A DNA stretch of 64,000 nucleotides from Tsukamurella sp. TY48 (GCF_019656655.1 NZ_BPMV01000001.1:1550001-1614000), one strand, 5' to 3'. Positions 36,001 to 43,932 are shown, counted from the first letter of the stretch. Notes: a model not told the origin generated them from the sequence alone. Translations and numbers: made by a program.

Positions 36001-37426
36001 CTGCCGTTCCCTCGGTGAGCGGTTCCGGCTCCACGTCACGGTCAGGAGCGGGCGCTTGCGCGGAGGCCGACTCGGCCGAGGCGGCGACGGGGCCCGTCGG
36101 GAACGATTCGGCAACCGGCCCATCCACGGTCTCGTCGGTCTCGCCGGTCGAAGCCTCGTCGTCGGCACCCGCCCCGGCTCCGAACAGGGGCATCGCCGCG
36201 GCACCGGCGGGTACCACGGGCACGGGCCCGGTCGTCGGGCCGGTCGGCGGAGACCAGGGGGCACCGTCGGCCGACGGCACGCGACCGAAGGACATGAAGG
36301 TGATCGGACCGGACCCGTTGTTGCCGTTGGTAACCGGAGGCGTGGGCGGAACCACCGGGGTCGACCCCTCGCCGCGGGCAGGGGTGTCGTCGGGGCTGGC
36401 CCAGGTACGTGAGAATCCATTCGTTCCGTTGCCCGACGGAACCCTCCCGACGGCGGTGCCGGTGGGCGGATCAGTCGGTTCCACGGGAGCGGCTGGGGGC
36501 ACGGCCTTCTCACCGGAGGCGGGGAGGTCGTTCTCCACGGGGGTCGACGGCGCGTGCGTGCCGTTCACCGTCGGAATCCGGCCGAACGAGAATCCGTTGA
36601 CGGCCGGCACGGTCGCGTCACCGTTGACGGCCTCGCCATTCGGACGCGCCGTCCCGTTGGTGTGAACCGTCCCGTTGGTGTGAGCCGTCCCGTTCACGCC
36701 GTTGACGACCCCGGTGCCGTTCACCCCCTTCACACCATTGATCGAAGGCGCTCGGCCGAAGGCGAAGCCGTTGAGACGGGGCGCCTCGGTGTCGTCCATC
36801 GAATCCGCGAAAGCGTCCTGTGCCGCTGCAGCGCGACTCGGGGGCGGCTTGACGTTACCGCTGGCCTTCACGGCGGCCTGGAACGTGGCGCTGGCTCCGG
36901 GCACGCGCCCGAAGGCCATGAAGCTCTCGTCGAGATCGTTGGGCTGCGACAGCTCCACTTCACTGACGGCCATCCGCGCCGCGGCTTCGGTGGCCTTCGC
37001 CCGCCCGTCCGCGATCAACGCCTCGATCTGCGGCGTGGGATCCTCGCCCTGGAGTTCGAGGGCACGCTCCAGCGCTTCGATCTCCGCCTCGACCTGCTGC
37101 ACGATCTCCGACTGCTCGAGATTGACCTGCTGCAGGTTCCGCGCCATCTCACCGAGCGCGCGGGAGACGTGCACCAGGGACTCGCCGACCCGGACGATGC
37201 CGATGAAGCTCTTCGCCCAGGTCCCGGTCTCGGATTCGAGGAACTCGTGCACCTCGCCCTCGAGCTGGGCCGTGGCGGCAGTGCCCTCGCTGGCCACACG
37301 GAAGGCGTACGACGATGCCTGGGCCGCCGAGAGCGACCGCGAGGCCAGATCGTCGGGAGTGATCTCTTCTTCCCAGATGCCGTCGAGCAGGACATCGGCG
37401 TGGGGAGTGTCGGGACGGTCGATCAC
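33080..37426 (-). CDS. Large acidic ESX-associated protein with repeated FGR-x-P motif
   Basis: 1448 residues. An N-terminal helical domain (about 1-155) ends in a strong coiled coil. Then a long disordered region holds seven copies of a motif of the type FxxFGRVPG, at about residues 169, 221, 279, 325 (as AVGRVP), 377, 488 and 594, with Asn-Gly-Thr-rich spacers at 228-290. Residues about 880-1136 are an extreme Glu/Ala/Asp tract. A folded C-terminal domain (about 1140-1448) includes LHWAAGLLVSP and GWLPPRVLIPADVRVLW and resembles the C-terminal domain of mycobacterial Ala/Pro-rich ESX-associated proteins; it holds one more LGRIPA at 1383. It has no signal or membrane segment. It ends 5 bases before eccA and is probably co-translated. 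Function unknown: scaffold, or ESX substrate or chaperone. Confidence 0.85.
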   Translation of the reverse strand: MIDRPDTPHADVLLDGIWEEEITPDDLASRSLSAAQASSYAFRVASEGTAATAQLEGEVHEFLESETGTWAKSFIGIVRVGESLVHVSRALGEMARNLQQVNLEQSEIVQQVEAEIEALERALELQGEDPTPQIEALIADGRAKATEAAARMAVSEVELSQPNDLDESFMAFGRVPGASATFQAAVKASGNVKPPPSRAAAAQDAFADSMDDTEAPRLNGFAFGRAPSINGVKGVNGTGVVNGVNGTAHTNGTVHTNGTARPNGEAVNGDATVPAVNGFSFGRIPTVNGTHAPSTPVENDLPASGEKAVPPAAPVEPTDPPTGTAVGRVPSGNGTNGFSRTWASPDDTPARGEGSTPVVPPTPPVTNGNNGSGPITFMSFGRVPSADGAPWSPPTGPTTGPVPVVPAGAAAMPLFGAGAGADDEASTGETDETVDGPVAESFPTGPVAASAESASAQAPAPDRDVEPEPLTEGTAEEYDAAAALVSGFLSFGRVPGGTNPPSGEPQVEAVDRVEANASEVVAPEVVAPAASVAETVAETVADETDQDSSVDASSTDVENDAEPDIDEGTVESDAPDVDEVELVDVDSSALINGFMSFGRVPGAAPWDRDTEPPQSGLSESVAVEPDTESADHGTESDDAVDATEIADVAPAELDEPSSEVDEVRDAVLVEADQPVRLAENDERLVHPTEIDEIAEPEVDTESSADDALTVESMDVEAVPDAVDLAIENSSEAVDSVVDDVEEDDRPDSENLADASADEAGSHDGLVETESAPSVADVDEDAVDPTADVEAESPVALAETDAPDPDDHEVSEGDPENDEEPAPSPLAGIAIVPVGSLVTAPAEDVAVDDDADVLIADGTASPDTDSAERSEFVDDPEPVGDHPLEAEAEAEAQAEAEAEAEAEAEAEAEAELEAVLDADAAADVDVEADPEADAEVESEQEAGLAADDELDAAVVSDPLAEAEAEAEAEAEPEVEAELEADATAEAEAEVEPEADRADDVEVAAALVSEDRVDAETIAETETESDVEAEAETEVEAALEAEAAVDTDVDAEPEAEAEAELDADTEADPEAEAEAEPDADRADDADIDPAVVSHGLAETEAEADAEAEAEVEPHAEAEAVAEAGTDAEPEPAVEAAAPADDAPERIARPRVVATGPMILGRSRPEVMPLSPALQRVRDVVASIAGTLAGGPHSTESGLHWAAGLLVSPTEEIVVVTSSDAGWLPPRVLIPADVRVLWNVPGSHRWAAVDDPVRGLLEYAQDRGYLVEAVATTHPSRAYSPVVAGNLVGVTRVGPVIPGGLNRFEAVVSPVRRDHIRSLSPVEAARQTRALLRDLEQMPIAAENAIGFELARTDARRFLDSHTEIPLPLLEQLHIDDEALTDALCLGRIPARADDLGQEPPEAEQLRDRLLERAVLAATMAACYFDVESAVYAWTFAKFLASQRPGTPGTT
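34517..34552 (-). repeat. Hexanucleotide array, 6 units of CTCTGC
   Basis: Six exact in-frame copies of CTCTGC on the plus strand encode alternating Ala/Glu on the minus strand in the acidic tract of the FGR protein. Unit-number changes would keep the frame and alter only tract length. Confidence 0.9.
34701..34778 (-). repeat. Hexanucleotide array, 13 units of GCTTCC
   Basis: Thirteen contiguous hexamers, twelve exact GCTTCC and the ninth GCTTGC (plus strand), encode an alternating Glu-Ala run broken by one Gln. A different codon pair from the CTCTGC array implies a separate expansion. The array is likely to vary in length between strains. Confidence 0.92.
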
Positions 37427-37482
37427 CGCGCCACCTCCCGGTCAGGATGAATGCACGTGTTCACGCAGTTCGCTCCCCGCCG

Positions 37483-37815
37483 TCACGAATAGATGCCGGC
37501 GCCGCGGTGCGCAGACGCCCGCGCGACGGATCGCAGTGACTGATAGCCGCCCAGTGCGGACCGACCATCGTGTTGGGAGCCGTTATCGCCACGAAGCATC
37601 GATTCGGCAGCCTCGAGCTCCGGCATGACACCGGCGACCAGGCCATCGATCGCGGAGGTGATTCGCGCGCCGTGTGCGCTGGTGGGGTCCACCGCGGAAC
37701 TGATCGATGTCACGGTGGAACGCAAATGCGCCGTCGCAACAGCCGCCCGCGCTTCGATCGCGCGCGCACCGATACTCTGCCCCGGCGCCACGGAGTTGAC
37801 CGTCTCGGTACCCAT
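37483..37815 (-). CDS. Small helical protein at the head of the ESX operon
   Basis: 110 residues, starting at the ATG at 37815 after GGGAGGGTGG. It is Ala/Ser-rich with two predicted long helices (about 14-45 and 50-85) and a polar tail ending GAGIYS. There is no signal peptide or WXG. Size and helical build recall small ESX accessory substrates of the EspC kind, but sequence similarity is not evident to me, so I leave it unnamed. It is the first gene of the operon, 56 bases before the FGR protein. Confidence 0.65.
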   Translation of the reverse strand: MGTETVNSVAPGQSIGARAIEARAAVATAHLRSTVTSISSAVDPTSAHGARITSAIDGLVAGVMPELEAAESMLRGDNGSQHDGRSALGGYQSLRSVARASAHRGAGIYS

Positions 37816-38232
37816 GCCACCCTCCCGTTCACGACGCATACCCGGCACTCATGTACCGGCTGGCTTCATTGTCGCAAAATAATGTACCACCTTGAGTGCT
37901 GATTTGTTGTTTTGAATTTTGCCATTTGAGATCGCAACTGAGACGCAGGTTAAGTGTTAGCCACCGCCAACTGTTGCGGCGCCGCGCCCGACTCCACTCC
38001 AACCGGGGAGGGTTCGCAGTTTTCGCAGTTCACCCACACGAACACGTTCCATTTTGATGCGTTGCGAAACAAAGTATGAAGAATTCCTGAATCATTGACG
38101 ACGCCCGATTTCCGTCGCGAATTACATCCGCCCTGATGCCATTCTCCGGAGCCGTTCGCGGTCGTCCAGCACCGACGAACGGGCCCCGCCGCACAGGAGT
38201 GCGGCGGGGCCCGGGTTCGAGCGACGACGGTG
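37816..38232 (-). promoter_or_regulatory. ESX operon upstream region
   Basis: About 415 bases with no gene. The part nearest the operon (about 37860-37960) is very A/T-rich for this genome, typical of a promoter. A -10-like TACATT on the minus strand lies within the A/T-rich part (about 37883-37888). Direct repeats TTCGCAGTT occur at about 38008-38025. No clear iron-box or other known operator stands out. The right end contains the terminator of the ROK gene. Confidence 0.5.
38180..38213 (-). terminator. Strong hairpin terminator after the ROK gene
   Basis: A perfect 15-bp G/C-rich stem (CGGGCCCCGCCGCAC) with a 4-base AGGA loop lies 20 bases after the ROK stop codon. It separates that gene from the ESX operon downstream on the same strand. 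Confidence 0.8.
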
Positions 38233-39528
38233 TTACGCGGTGGCGCGCGCGATGGCTCCCAGCGGATCGGTGTACACACCGTCGAGCGCGGCGGCACCGG
38301 CCGCCTGCTGCTGTACGCGGCCGCCCGCACCGCTGACCCGCACGGAGCGACCGGGCTCGGCCGACGTGGCCTTCAGGGCCGCGGAGACGTGTGGCAGGAT
38401 CGCCGGGTAGTCGGTGAAGGCCTGGCCGCCCAGGATCAGGCGGTCGGGGTTGAAGATGTCGGCCACGAGCGCGGCGGCCTCGCCCAGCACCCGGCCACGC
38501 TCGGCGATGATCGCCTTGGCGGTCTCGTTGCCGGTCTCGGCCAGCTTGTGCAGATCGGCGACGGTGCGCACGGCCAGCTTCTGCGCCTGCGCCGCCTCGA
38601 CCACCGCGGTATCCGTCACCGCGTCCTCGAGCCGGCCCGTGCCGCGCGGATCGAGCAGCTCGATGTTGCGCGTGGGCAGGTGCCCGATCGTGTGCGGACC
38701 GGACTTCGGAGAGTGCACCGCGCCGTGCAGCGCGAGCGCCACGCCCACGGTCTCGCGACCGTAGAAGTACAGGGTCGAACCCTGCGACTCCAGCGCCTCG
38801 GACAAGTGCAGCTCGGCGGCGGCCATGGCCTCGACGTGCGGTGCCACCGTCACGGGCAGACCGATCGCGCCCGAGAGACGCTCCCCCAGGGTCACGTCCT
38901 TCCACCCCAGGCGCGGATGGTCGGCCACCACACCACGGTCGTCGACGCGGCCACCGATCGCGATGCCGGCTCCGAGGATGGTGCGGCCGTCCCAGCGGGC
39001 CAGGAACCGTCGGGCACTGGTGGCGATCACCGACAGGACCTCGCCGGGCTCGCCACTCTCCGGCGTGGGGATCTGGATGGCGCCCACGATCTTGCCGGAC
39101 ACGTCGTGCATGGTCACGGTGCTCACCCGGAAGCCGATGTGGATTCCCAGCGCCAGCGGGCCGGTGGGATCGACCTCGAGCGGCAGACGCGGACGACCGA
39201 CGACACCGCTCGCGGCGCGATCGGCGCGCTCCCGCACCAGGCCCGCCTCGATCAGGGCCGTGACCTGTCGGTTAACGGTGGCTGCCGACAGCTGGGTCTC
39301 ACGGACGATCTCGTCGCGCAGAACGAGTCCGCCGCGACGGATCACGCGGAGCACGGCGGCAGCCGGCTTCTCGGACACCCGCAGCTGCGGGGGGAACACC
39401 CGGGCCGGTGCGGCGGTGCGCGGCGCCCGGTCGGCGGCCCTGGTCAGGGGGTTGTGCGCACGTCCGGCGCGGGCCTGCGCGGCACGGTTCGACGCGGCGG
39501 AAGTGGCAGGAAGATCAACGACGGTCAT
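38233..39528 (-). CDS. ROK-family transcriptional regulator
   Basis: 431 residues: a basic N-terminal extension, a winged helix-turn-helix (about 58-105, with LSAATVNRQVTALIEAGLV), then a ROK sugar-kinase-like domain. ROK marks seen are GIAIGGRVDDRG and the TIGHLPT block with the metal-binding His. The usual zinc-binding Cys cluster after that His is absent; the region reads ELLDPRGTGRLED instead. A GAGGAA site precedes the ATG. Such regulators usually control sugar uptake or metabolism in response to a sugar ligand. No sugar genes lie next to it, so its target is open. Confidence 0.9.
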   Translation of the reverse strand: MTVVDLPATSAASNRAAQARAGRAHNPLTRAADRAPRTAAPARVFPPQLRVSEKPAAAVLRVIRRGGLVLRDEIVRETQLSAATVNRQVTALIEAGLVRERADRAASGVVGRPRLPLEVDPTGPLALGIHIGFRVSTVTMHDVSGKIVGAIQIPTPESGEPGEVLSVIATSARRFLARWDGRTILGAGIAIGGRVDDRGVVADHPRLGWKDVTLGERLSGAIGLPVTVAPHVEAMAAAELHLSEALESQGSTLYFYGRETVGVALALHGAVHSPKSGPHTIGHLPTRNIELLDPRGTGRLEDAVTDTAVVEAAQAQKLAVRTVADLHKLAETGNETAKAIIAERGRVLGEAAALVADIFNPDRLILGGQAFTDYPAILPHVSAALKATSAEPGRSVRVSGAGGRVQQQAAGAAALDGVYTDPLGAIARATA

Positions 39529-39956
39529 GGTTCCTCGAGGGGTGCGTGCGCCACTGGGTACGGATCGACCCGGAACGTGGCGGAGATATGGAGGTATCGA
39601 ATGAATCGGCTACGAAGCCGGCGAGAATGCGAGCGGAAAGCGCTCAGCCGCAACACATTCGACAGTGCACGCGAACCATGGGGAGACGGCAGCCCAGCGC
39701 GACGGTCTCATAACCGACGCGCAGATGGCCTTCAAGACTCCCGGACATGGTTCAAAAGGTAGCACCGCGCACCGACCACCGCACAAGCACCGCACGCCGG
39801 TATGGGACGTACATCACACTCCCGCCCTCGGAAAATCACGTGCGAACCCGCAGCAAGCGTGTTTAAACTGCTCGCCATGCTGTCTTGAGACGTCCCTGAC
39901 CTCGTCGCCCCGCACCTTTCGTGCCGCGCGGCCCCCTCGGACCTCAAGGAGCATTC
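39529..39956. other. Intergenic region upstream of ABC-F gene
   Basis: About 430 bases between divergent genes with no convincing full-length gene. On the plus strand two very short frames could be leader peptides for the ABC-F gene. One is GTG at 39840-39866 (8 codons, rich in Arg/Lys, preceded by GGAAAA); the other is ATG-CTG-TCT-TGA shortly after it (about 39877). A CAAGGAG site then precedes the ABC-F ATG. Confidence 0.45.
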
Positions 39957-41492
39957 ATGGCTACCCCTCTTGCTGTTTCCGCCCTCTCCCTGCGCTGGCC
40001 GGACGGCACTCCCGTCTTCGACGACCTCAGCTTCACCATTCCGGCGGGCCGCGCCTCGCTGGTCGGGGCGAACGGCGCCGGTAAGAGCACGATGCTCCGG
40101 ATCCTCGCAGGTCAGATAACTCCCAGCTCAGGATCGGTGAGCGGGGCCGGTGTGGTGGGGTACGTCCCGCAGCACCCCCAGGCCCAATCCGGCGACACCC
40201 TCGCCGACGCCCTCGGGATCGGCAACGCCGTGGCCGCCCTGCGCCGGATCGAGGACGGGTCCGCCGACCCGTCCGATTTCGACGCCGTCGGGGACGACTG
40301 GGACATCGAGGAGCGCGCGATCGCCACCCTCGACGGGCTCGGCCTGCGGCTCGGGGCGCTGGACCGCACCGTCGGGACACTGTCCGGCGGCGAGGCCACA
40401 CTGCTCGCCATCGCCGGCCAGCTGCTGCGCCGACCCGACACCCTCCTGCTCGACGAGCCCACCAACAACCTCGACAGCCGCGCCCGCGATCTGCTCAACG
40501 ACGCACTGGACCGGTTCTCCGGAACAGTCGTCGTGGTCAGCCACGATCTCGCGCTGCTGGAGCGGATGGCGACCACCGTCGAGCTGTACCGCGGCGCCGT
40601 GCGGGTGTTCGGCGGGCCGTACTCGCACTACCGCGAGGTGCTCGACGCCGAGCAGGCCGCGGCCGAGCAGGCCGTGACCACGGCCTCGGTCGATCTCAAG
40701 GCGCAGAAACGCGACCTCGCCGAGGCGCAGACCAAGCTCGCCAAACGGAAGCGGTACGCCGACAAGGCGGAGGCGCAGAAGCGCGTGCCGCCGATCCTGG
40801 CGGGGCTGCTCAAACAGAAGGCCGAGGTCTCCGCGGGCAAGCACCGCGTCCTGCACGAGGGCCGGGTGGATTCCGCGCGCGACGCGCTCGACCAGGCACA
40901 GGAGGCCGTCCGCGACGATCGGTCCGTCCGGATCGCGATGCCCGAGCCGGGCCCCGGGGTGCACCGCACCCAGCTCGACGATCCGCAACTGCAGGTCACA
41001 GGACCCGAGCGGGTGGCGCTCGTGGGCCCGAACGGTGCCGGGAAGACGACGGTGCTGCGCCGAGCGATCGCGGCGGCGCGGGAGGCGAGCACGCCCACCG
41101 TGATCGGGTACGTGCCGCAGGACGTGCGCTTCGACGGCGCTGAGGAGGGCACGCTCATCGATGCGGTGCGGGCCGCGCACCCCGACCTGGACGCGCAGCA
41201 GGCCTACGCCGCGCTGGCCCGGATGTTGTTCCGCGGGAAGCAATCCGAGCGGATCGTGGGTACCCTCAGCGGAGGTGAGCGACTGCGGCTCGCGCTCGCG
41301 ATCGCCCTGCTGGGCGATCCGGCACCGTCGCTCCTGGTCCTCGACGAACCGACCAACAACCTCGACATCCCCTCCGTCGAGTTGCTGGTCGAAGCACTCA
41401 AGGATTGGGCCGGCGCCCTGGTCGTGGTCTCGCACGACCGCGGCTTCCTCGACCTCCTGGACCTCACGCGCGAGGCCGTCGTGTCGCGATAA
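39957..41492 (+). CDS. ABC-F family ATPase (ribosome-associated type)
   Basis: 511 residues with two ABC ATPase domains in one chain and no membrane segments. Domain 1: Walker A GANGAGKST (about 45), signature LSGGE, Walker B LLLDEPTNNLD. Domain 2: Walker A GPNGAGKTT (about 362), signature LSGGE, Walker B LVLDEPTNNLD. A basic, charged linker helix pair (about 235-315) connects them, as in ABC-F proteins that act at the ribosomal E site, including antibiotic-protection factors. I start at the ATG at 39957 after CAAGGAG; the frame reaches further up without a ribosome site. Confidence 0.92.
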   Translation: MATPLAVSALSLRWPDGTPVFDDLSFTIPAGRASLVGANGAGKSTMLRILAGQITPSSGSVSGAGVVGYVPQHPQAQSGDTLADALGIGNAVAALRRIEDGSADPSDFDAVGDDWDIEERAIATLDGLGLRLGALDRTVGTLSGGEATLLAIAGQLLRRPDTLLLDEPTNNLDSRARDLLNDALDRFSGTVVVVSHDLALLERMATTVELYRGAVRVFGGPYSHYREVLDAEQAAAEQAVTTASVDLKAQKRDLAEAQTKLAKRKRYADKAEAQKRVPPILAGLLKQKAEVSAGKHRVLHEGRVDSARDALDQAQEAVRDDRSVRIAMPEPGPGVHRTQLDDPQLQVTGPERVALVGPNGAGKTTVLRRAIAAAREASTPTVIGYVPQDVRFDGAEEGTLIDAVRAAHPDLDAQQAYAALARMLFRGKQSERIVGTLSGGERLRLALAIALLGDPAPSLLVLDEPTNNLDIPSVELLVEALKDWAGALVVVSHDRGFLDLLDLTREAVVSR

Positions 41493-41495
41493 GCT
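41490..41495 (+). promoter_or_regulatory. -10 box TAAGCT for the Fic gene
   Basis: TAAGCT ends 6 bases before the Fic ATG and includes the ABC-F stop codon. No ribosome site fits, so a leaderless mRNA is likely. Confidence 0.5.
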
Positions 41496-41501
41496 GCGGG
41501 A

Positions 41502-42386
41502 ATGTCAGCCGCGCGACCGCTCCGGGACTTCGCCGGCCCGCTCCGCGGTCTGCCCGCGGGGCGGGCCGCGTCGTTGCACGGCGCCATCGCGAACAGCATC
41601 CTGGAGGGGTGGGCGCCCACGGTCGTGGACGTCGAGCGGCTCGCCGCGATGGCCGACGGTGCGGTGCCGCTGGGGCGGTACGTGGACGAGGCCGTGGAGC
41701 GGGCACTGGCGGCCGCCACAGAACTGGGCACACCGGATTGCGTGGACCACCCGGCGGGCTTCCCCGACACCGTGTACCCCGATACCCGGGTGCTGCGGAA
41801 CCGCTTCGGCATTCGCGACCCGGAGGCCTTGCGACAGCTGGAGTTCGAGGTGGGAACCGCGCAGGAGTTCGGCATCGAGACGGGCCTGACCACGCTTCCC
41901 GAGACCTTCGACGGAGGCCATCTGTCGCTGATCCACCGCACCCTGTTCGGCGTGCTGTATCCCTGGGCCGGAGTCTTCCGGAAGTACGATATGGCACTGG
42001 GCCACACCACGTTCCACTCGAACTGGATAGGCCGCTACCTCGGCGACGCGGCGAAGATGCTCAACCACCGCCTCCCGCATCAGCCGATCGAGCTACTGGG
42101 CGAGAAGCGGGACCGGCAGCACTACGCGCGGCAGGCGGCCGAGGCGTACGCCTACCTCAACTGCGCGCACCCGTTCCGGGAGGGCAACGGGAGATCGTCG
42201 AAGACGCTGCTGCAGGTGCTCGCGGCGAAGGCCGGGTACCGGCTCGACTATTCGGCGGTCACCAAGAAGCAGTGGGATACCGCGTCCCGCCGGTCGGCTC
42301 CCGACTTCGGCCACTACCGGCCGGATGCGCATCCGCTGTTCGCGGTGTTCACCGCGATCACCGGCCCACTGCACGTGGGGGTTTAG
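41502..42386 (+). CDS. Fic-domain protein with N-terminal inhibitory helix
   Basis: 294 residues. The Fic core carries the full active motif HPFREGNGR (223-231), so it should transfer AMP (or a related group) to a target hydroxyl. At the N-terminus NSILEGWAPT (31-40) resembles the inhibitory helix of Fic/VbhA antitoxins, with Glu35 as the residue that blocks ATP gamma-phosphate placement. Position -4 from this Glu is Asn where Ser/Thr is usual. It is therefore probably a self-inhibited, class II-like Fic enzyme. No separate antitoxin gene is next to it. The 3' end overlaps the convergent AlkX-like gene by 4 bases. Confidence 0.88.
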   Translation: MSAARPLRDFAGPLRGLPAGRAASLHGAIANSILEGWAPTVVDVERLAAMADGAVPLGRYVDEAVERALAAATELGTPDCVDHPAGFPDTVYPDTRVLRNRFGIRDPEALRQLEFEVGTAQEFGIETGLTTLPETFDGGHLSLIHRTLFGVLYPWAGVFRKYDMALGHTTFHSNWIGRYLGDAAKMLNHRLPHQPIELLGEKRDRQHYARQAAEAYAYLNCAHPFREGNGRSSKTLLQVLAAKAGYRLDYSAVTKKQWDTASRRSAPDFGHYRPDAHPLFAVFTAITGPLHVGV

Positions 42387-43540
42387 AGCTGGTAGCTCTC
42401 CAGCCCCAGCCAGCCAGCCATCCCCGCGACCGTCTGCTCCAACGCGGTCTCCGACGCGGCGTCGCGGCCACCCGGCTCCCAACTCGTGGAGTGCACCAGC
42501 AGTTCCGAGGCCTTCCGATCCGCCTTCACATCGCAGCGCGCCACGATCCGATCGCCGAAGACGAAGGGCAGCACGTAGTAACCGTGCACCCGCTTCTCCT
42601 TCGGCGTGTAGATCTCGATGCGGTAGAAGAAGTCGAACAGCGCCTCGGCACGCTCGCGCTGCCAGACCACGGGATCGAAGGGCGAGAGCAGAGCGCGGGC
42701 GTGAATCGCGCGCGGGCGCTTGGCCTCGGCGTGCAGGTAGACGGTTCCGGGCCACCACGGTGCGTCCACTTCGATGAGTTCCCCCGTGGCCAGCAGCTTC
42801 TCGATCGCAGGCATGGCCTGGGCGGTGGACAGCCGGAAGTAGTCGCGCAGGCAGCGCGCGGTACCGATGCCCAGCGCCTGCGCCGACTGCCGGACCAGTT
42901 CCAGGTAGGCCTCGTCGTCAGGGATCACGACCTCGGCGAGCTCGCCCAGCACGGCCGACGACGGCGCGTACAGCCGCTCGAACTGGCTGGTGCGGCCGGC
43001 GCTGGTGACCTCCCCGGTGTGGAACAGGACCTCGAGGCCCTCCTTCACCGACGACCAGTTCCAGCCCCAGTGGGTCTTCTCCACCACCTGCTCGTGTTCG
43101 AGATGCGCCTCCAGCGCGCGGGCGGTGAGCGGTGGCAGCTCGGCGAGGGCGCCGCGCAGCCGGTCCAGTTGGCCGGGATGCCGCTGGTCGTAGCTCGCGA
43201 ACCGCGCCGCCGCCCGCGCGGAGGTACGACGGTGCCGCAGCAGCGGCCAGGTGGCGGGCGGCACCAGGGAGGCCTCGTGCGCCCACGACTCGACGAGCCG
43301 GCGGGGCGCCGCATCCCGCGCGCGATCGAGGAGGCCGGTGTCGTAGGCGCCGAGGCGGGCGAACACCGGCAGGTACTGACTGCGCGCGACCACGTTGACG
43401 CTGTCGATCTGGATCAGCCGCAGCCGGTCGATGGTCTTCTGGACCTGCCGCATCGTCGGAGTCGAGGTGCCGGCGAATCCGGGCTCGAAGCCCTGCGCCG
43501 CGAGCGCGATGCGGCGGGCCTGCGGCTGGCTGATCCTCAT
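42383..43540 (-). CDS. Winged-helix DNA glycosylase-like protein (YcaQ/AlkX type)
   Basis: 385 residues of the HTH_42 superfamily. The motif Q44-I45-D46 in RLIQIDSVNVVARS is the QxD active-site triad of YcaQ/AlkX, a DNA glycosylase that unhooks interstrand crosslinks (the AlkZ relatives have QxQ). Other family blocks are EKTHWGWNWSS and ALLSPFDPVVWQRERAE. It is likely a DNA repair enzyme for alkylated or crosslinked DNA. Its ATG overlaps the stop of the upstream NUDIX gene by four bases, so they form a coupled pair. Confidence 0.88.
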   Translation of the reverse strand: MRISQPQARRIALAAQGFEPGFAGTSTPTMRQVQKTIDRLRLIQIDSVNVVARSQYLPVFARLGAYDTGLLDRARDAAPRRLVESWAHEASLVPPATWPLLRHRRTSARAAARFASYDQRHPGQLDRLRGALAELPPLTARALEAHLEHEQVVEKTHWGWNWSSVKEGLEVLFHTGEVTSAGRTSQFERLYAPSSAVLGELAEVVIPDDEAYLELVRQSAQALGIGTARCLRDYFRLSTAQAMPAIEKLLATGELIEVDAPWWPGTVYLHAEAKRPRAIHARALLSPFDPVVWQRERAEALFDFFYRIEIYTPKEKRVHGYYVLPFVFGDRIVARCDVKADRKASELLVHSTSWEPGGRDAASETALEQTVAGMAGWLGLESYQL

Positions 43541-43932
43541 GCGCTGGTCAGCCGCGGGAACAGGTACTGCTGCAGCATGGGCGCGATGGTCACCCCGTCG
43601 TAGGCCGCCGGGTCCAGCCAGCGCGCCTCGGCGATCTCGGCGGCCGCCTGCGGCTGCACCCGCAGATCGGTGGTGAACACGGTGGACTCGATATCGGTGT
43701 CCGCCTCGTTCGCGGCGGGACCGCGCCAGGACACCAGGTGCGTCAGATCGGCGACGGTGAGCCGCACGCCCAGTTCCTCGTCGATCTCGCGGACCGCGCA
43801 GTCGATCGGCGACTCCCCCGGTTCCAGCTTGCCGCCGGGCAACATGAAGGCGTCGGTCCCGCGTTTGCGCACCGTGAGCACCCGACCCTCATCATCACGG
43901 AAACACACCGCCGCCACCGTCAGCACGTTCAT
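43537..43932 (-). CDS. NUDIX hydrolase
   Basis: 131 residues with a complete Nudix box, [28 protein letters not shown] spacing (G-x5-E-x7-REx2EE-x-G), binding the metal for nucleoside-diphosphate hydrolysis. The start MNVLTVAAV at 43932 gives the family N-terminus; the frame extends upstream with no support. The substrate is unknown; MutT-like cleaning of damaged nucleotides would fit its coupling with a glycosylase gene. Confidence 0.88.
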   Translation of the reverse strand: MNVLTVAAVCFRDDEGRVLTVRKRGTDAFMLPGGKLEPGESPIDCAVREIDEELGVRLTVADLTHLVSWRGPAANEADTDIESTVFTTDLRVQPQAAAEIAEARWLDPAAYDGVTIAPMLQQYLFPRLTSA

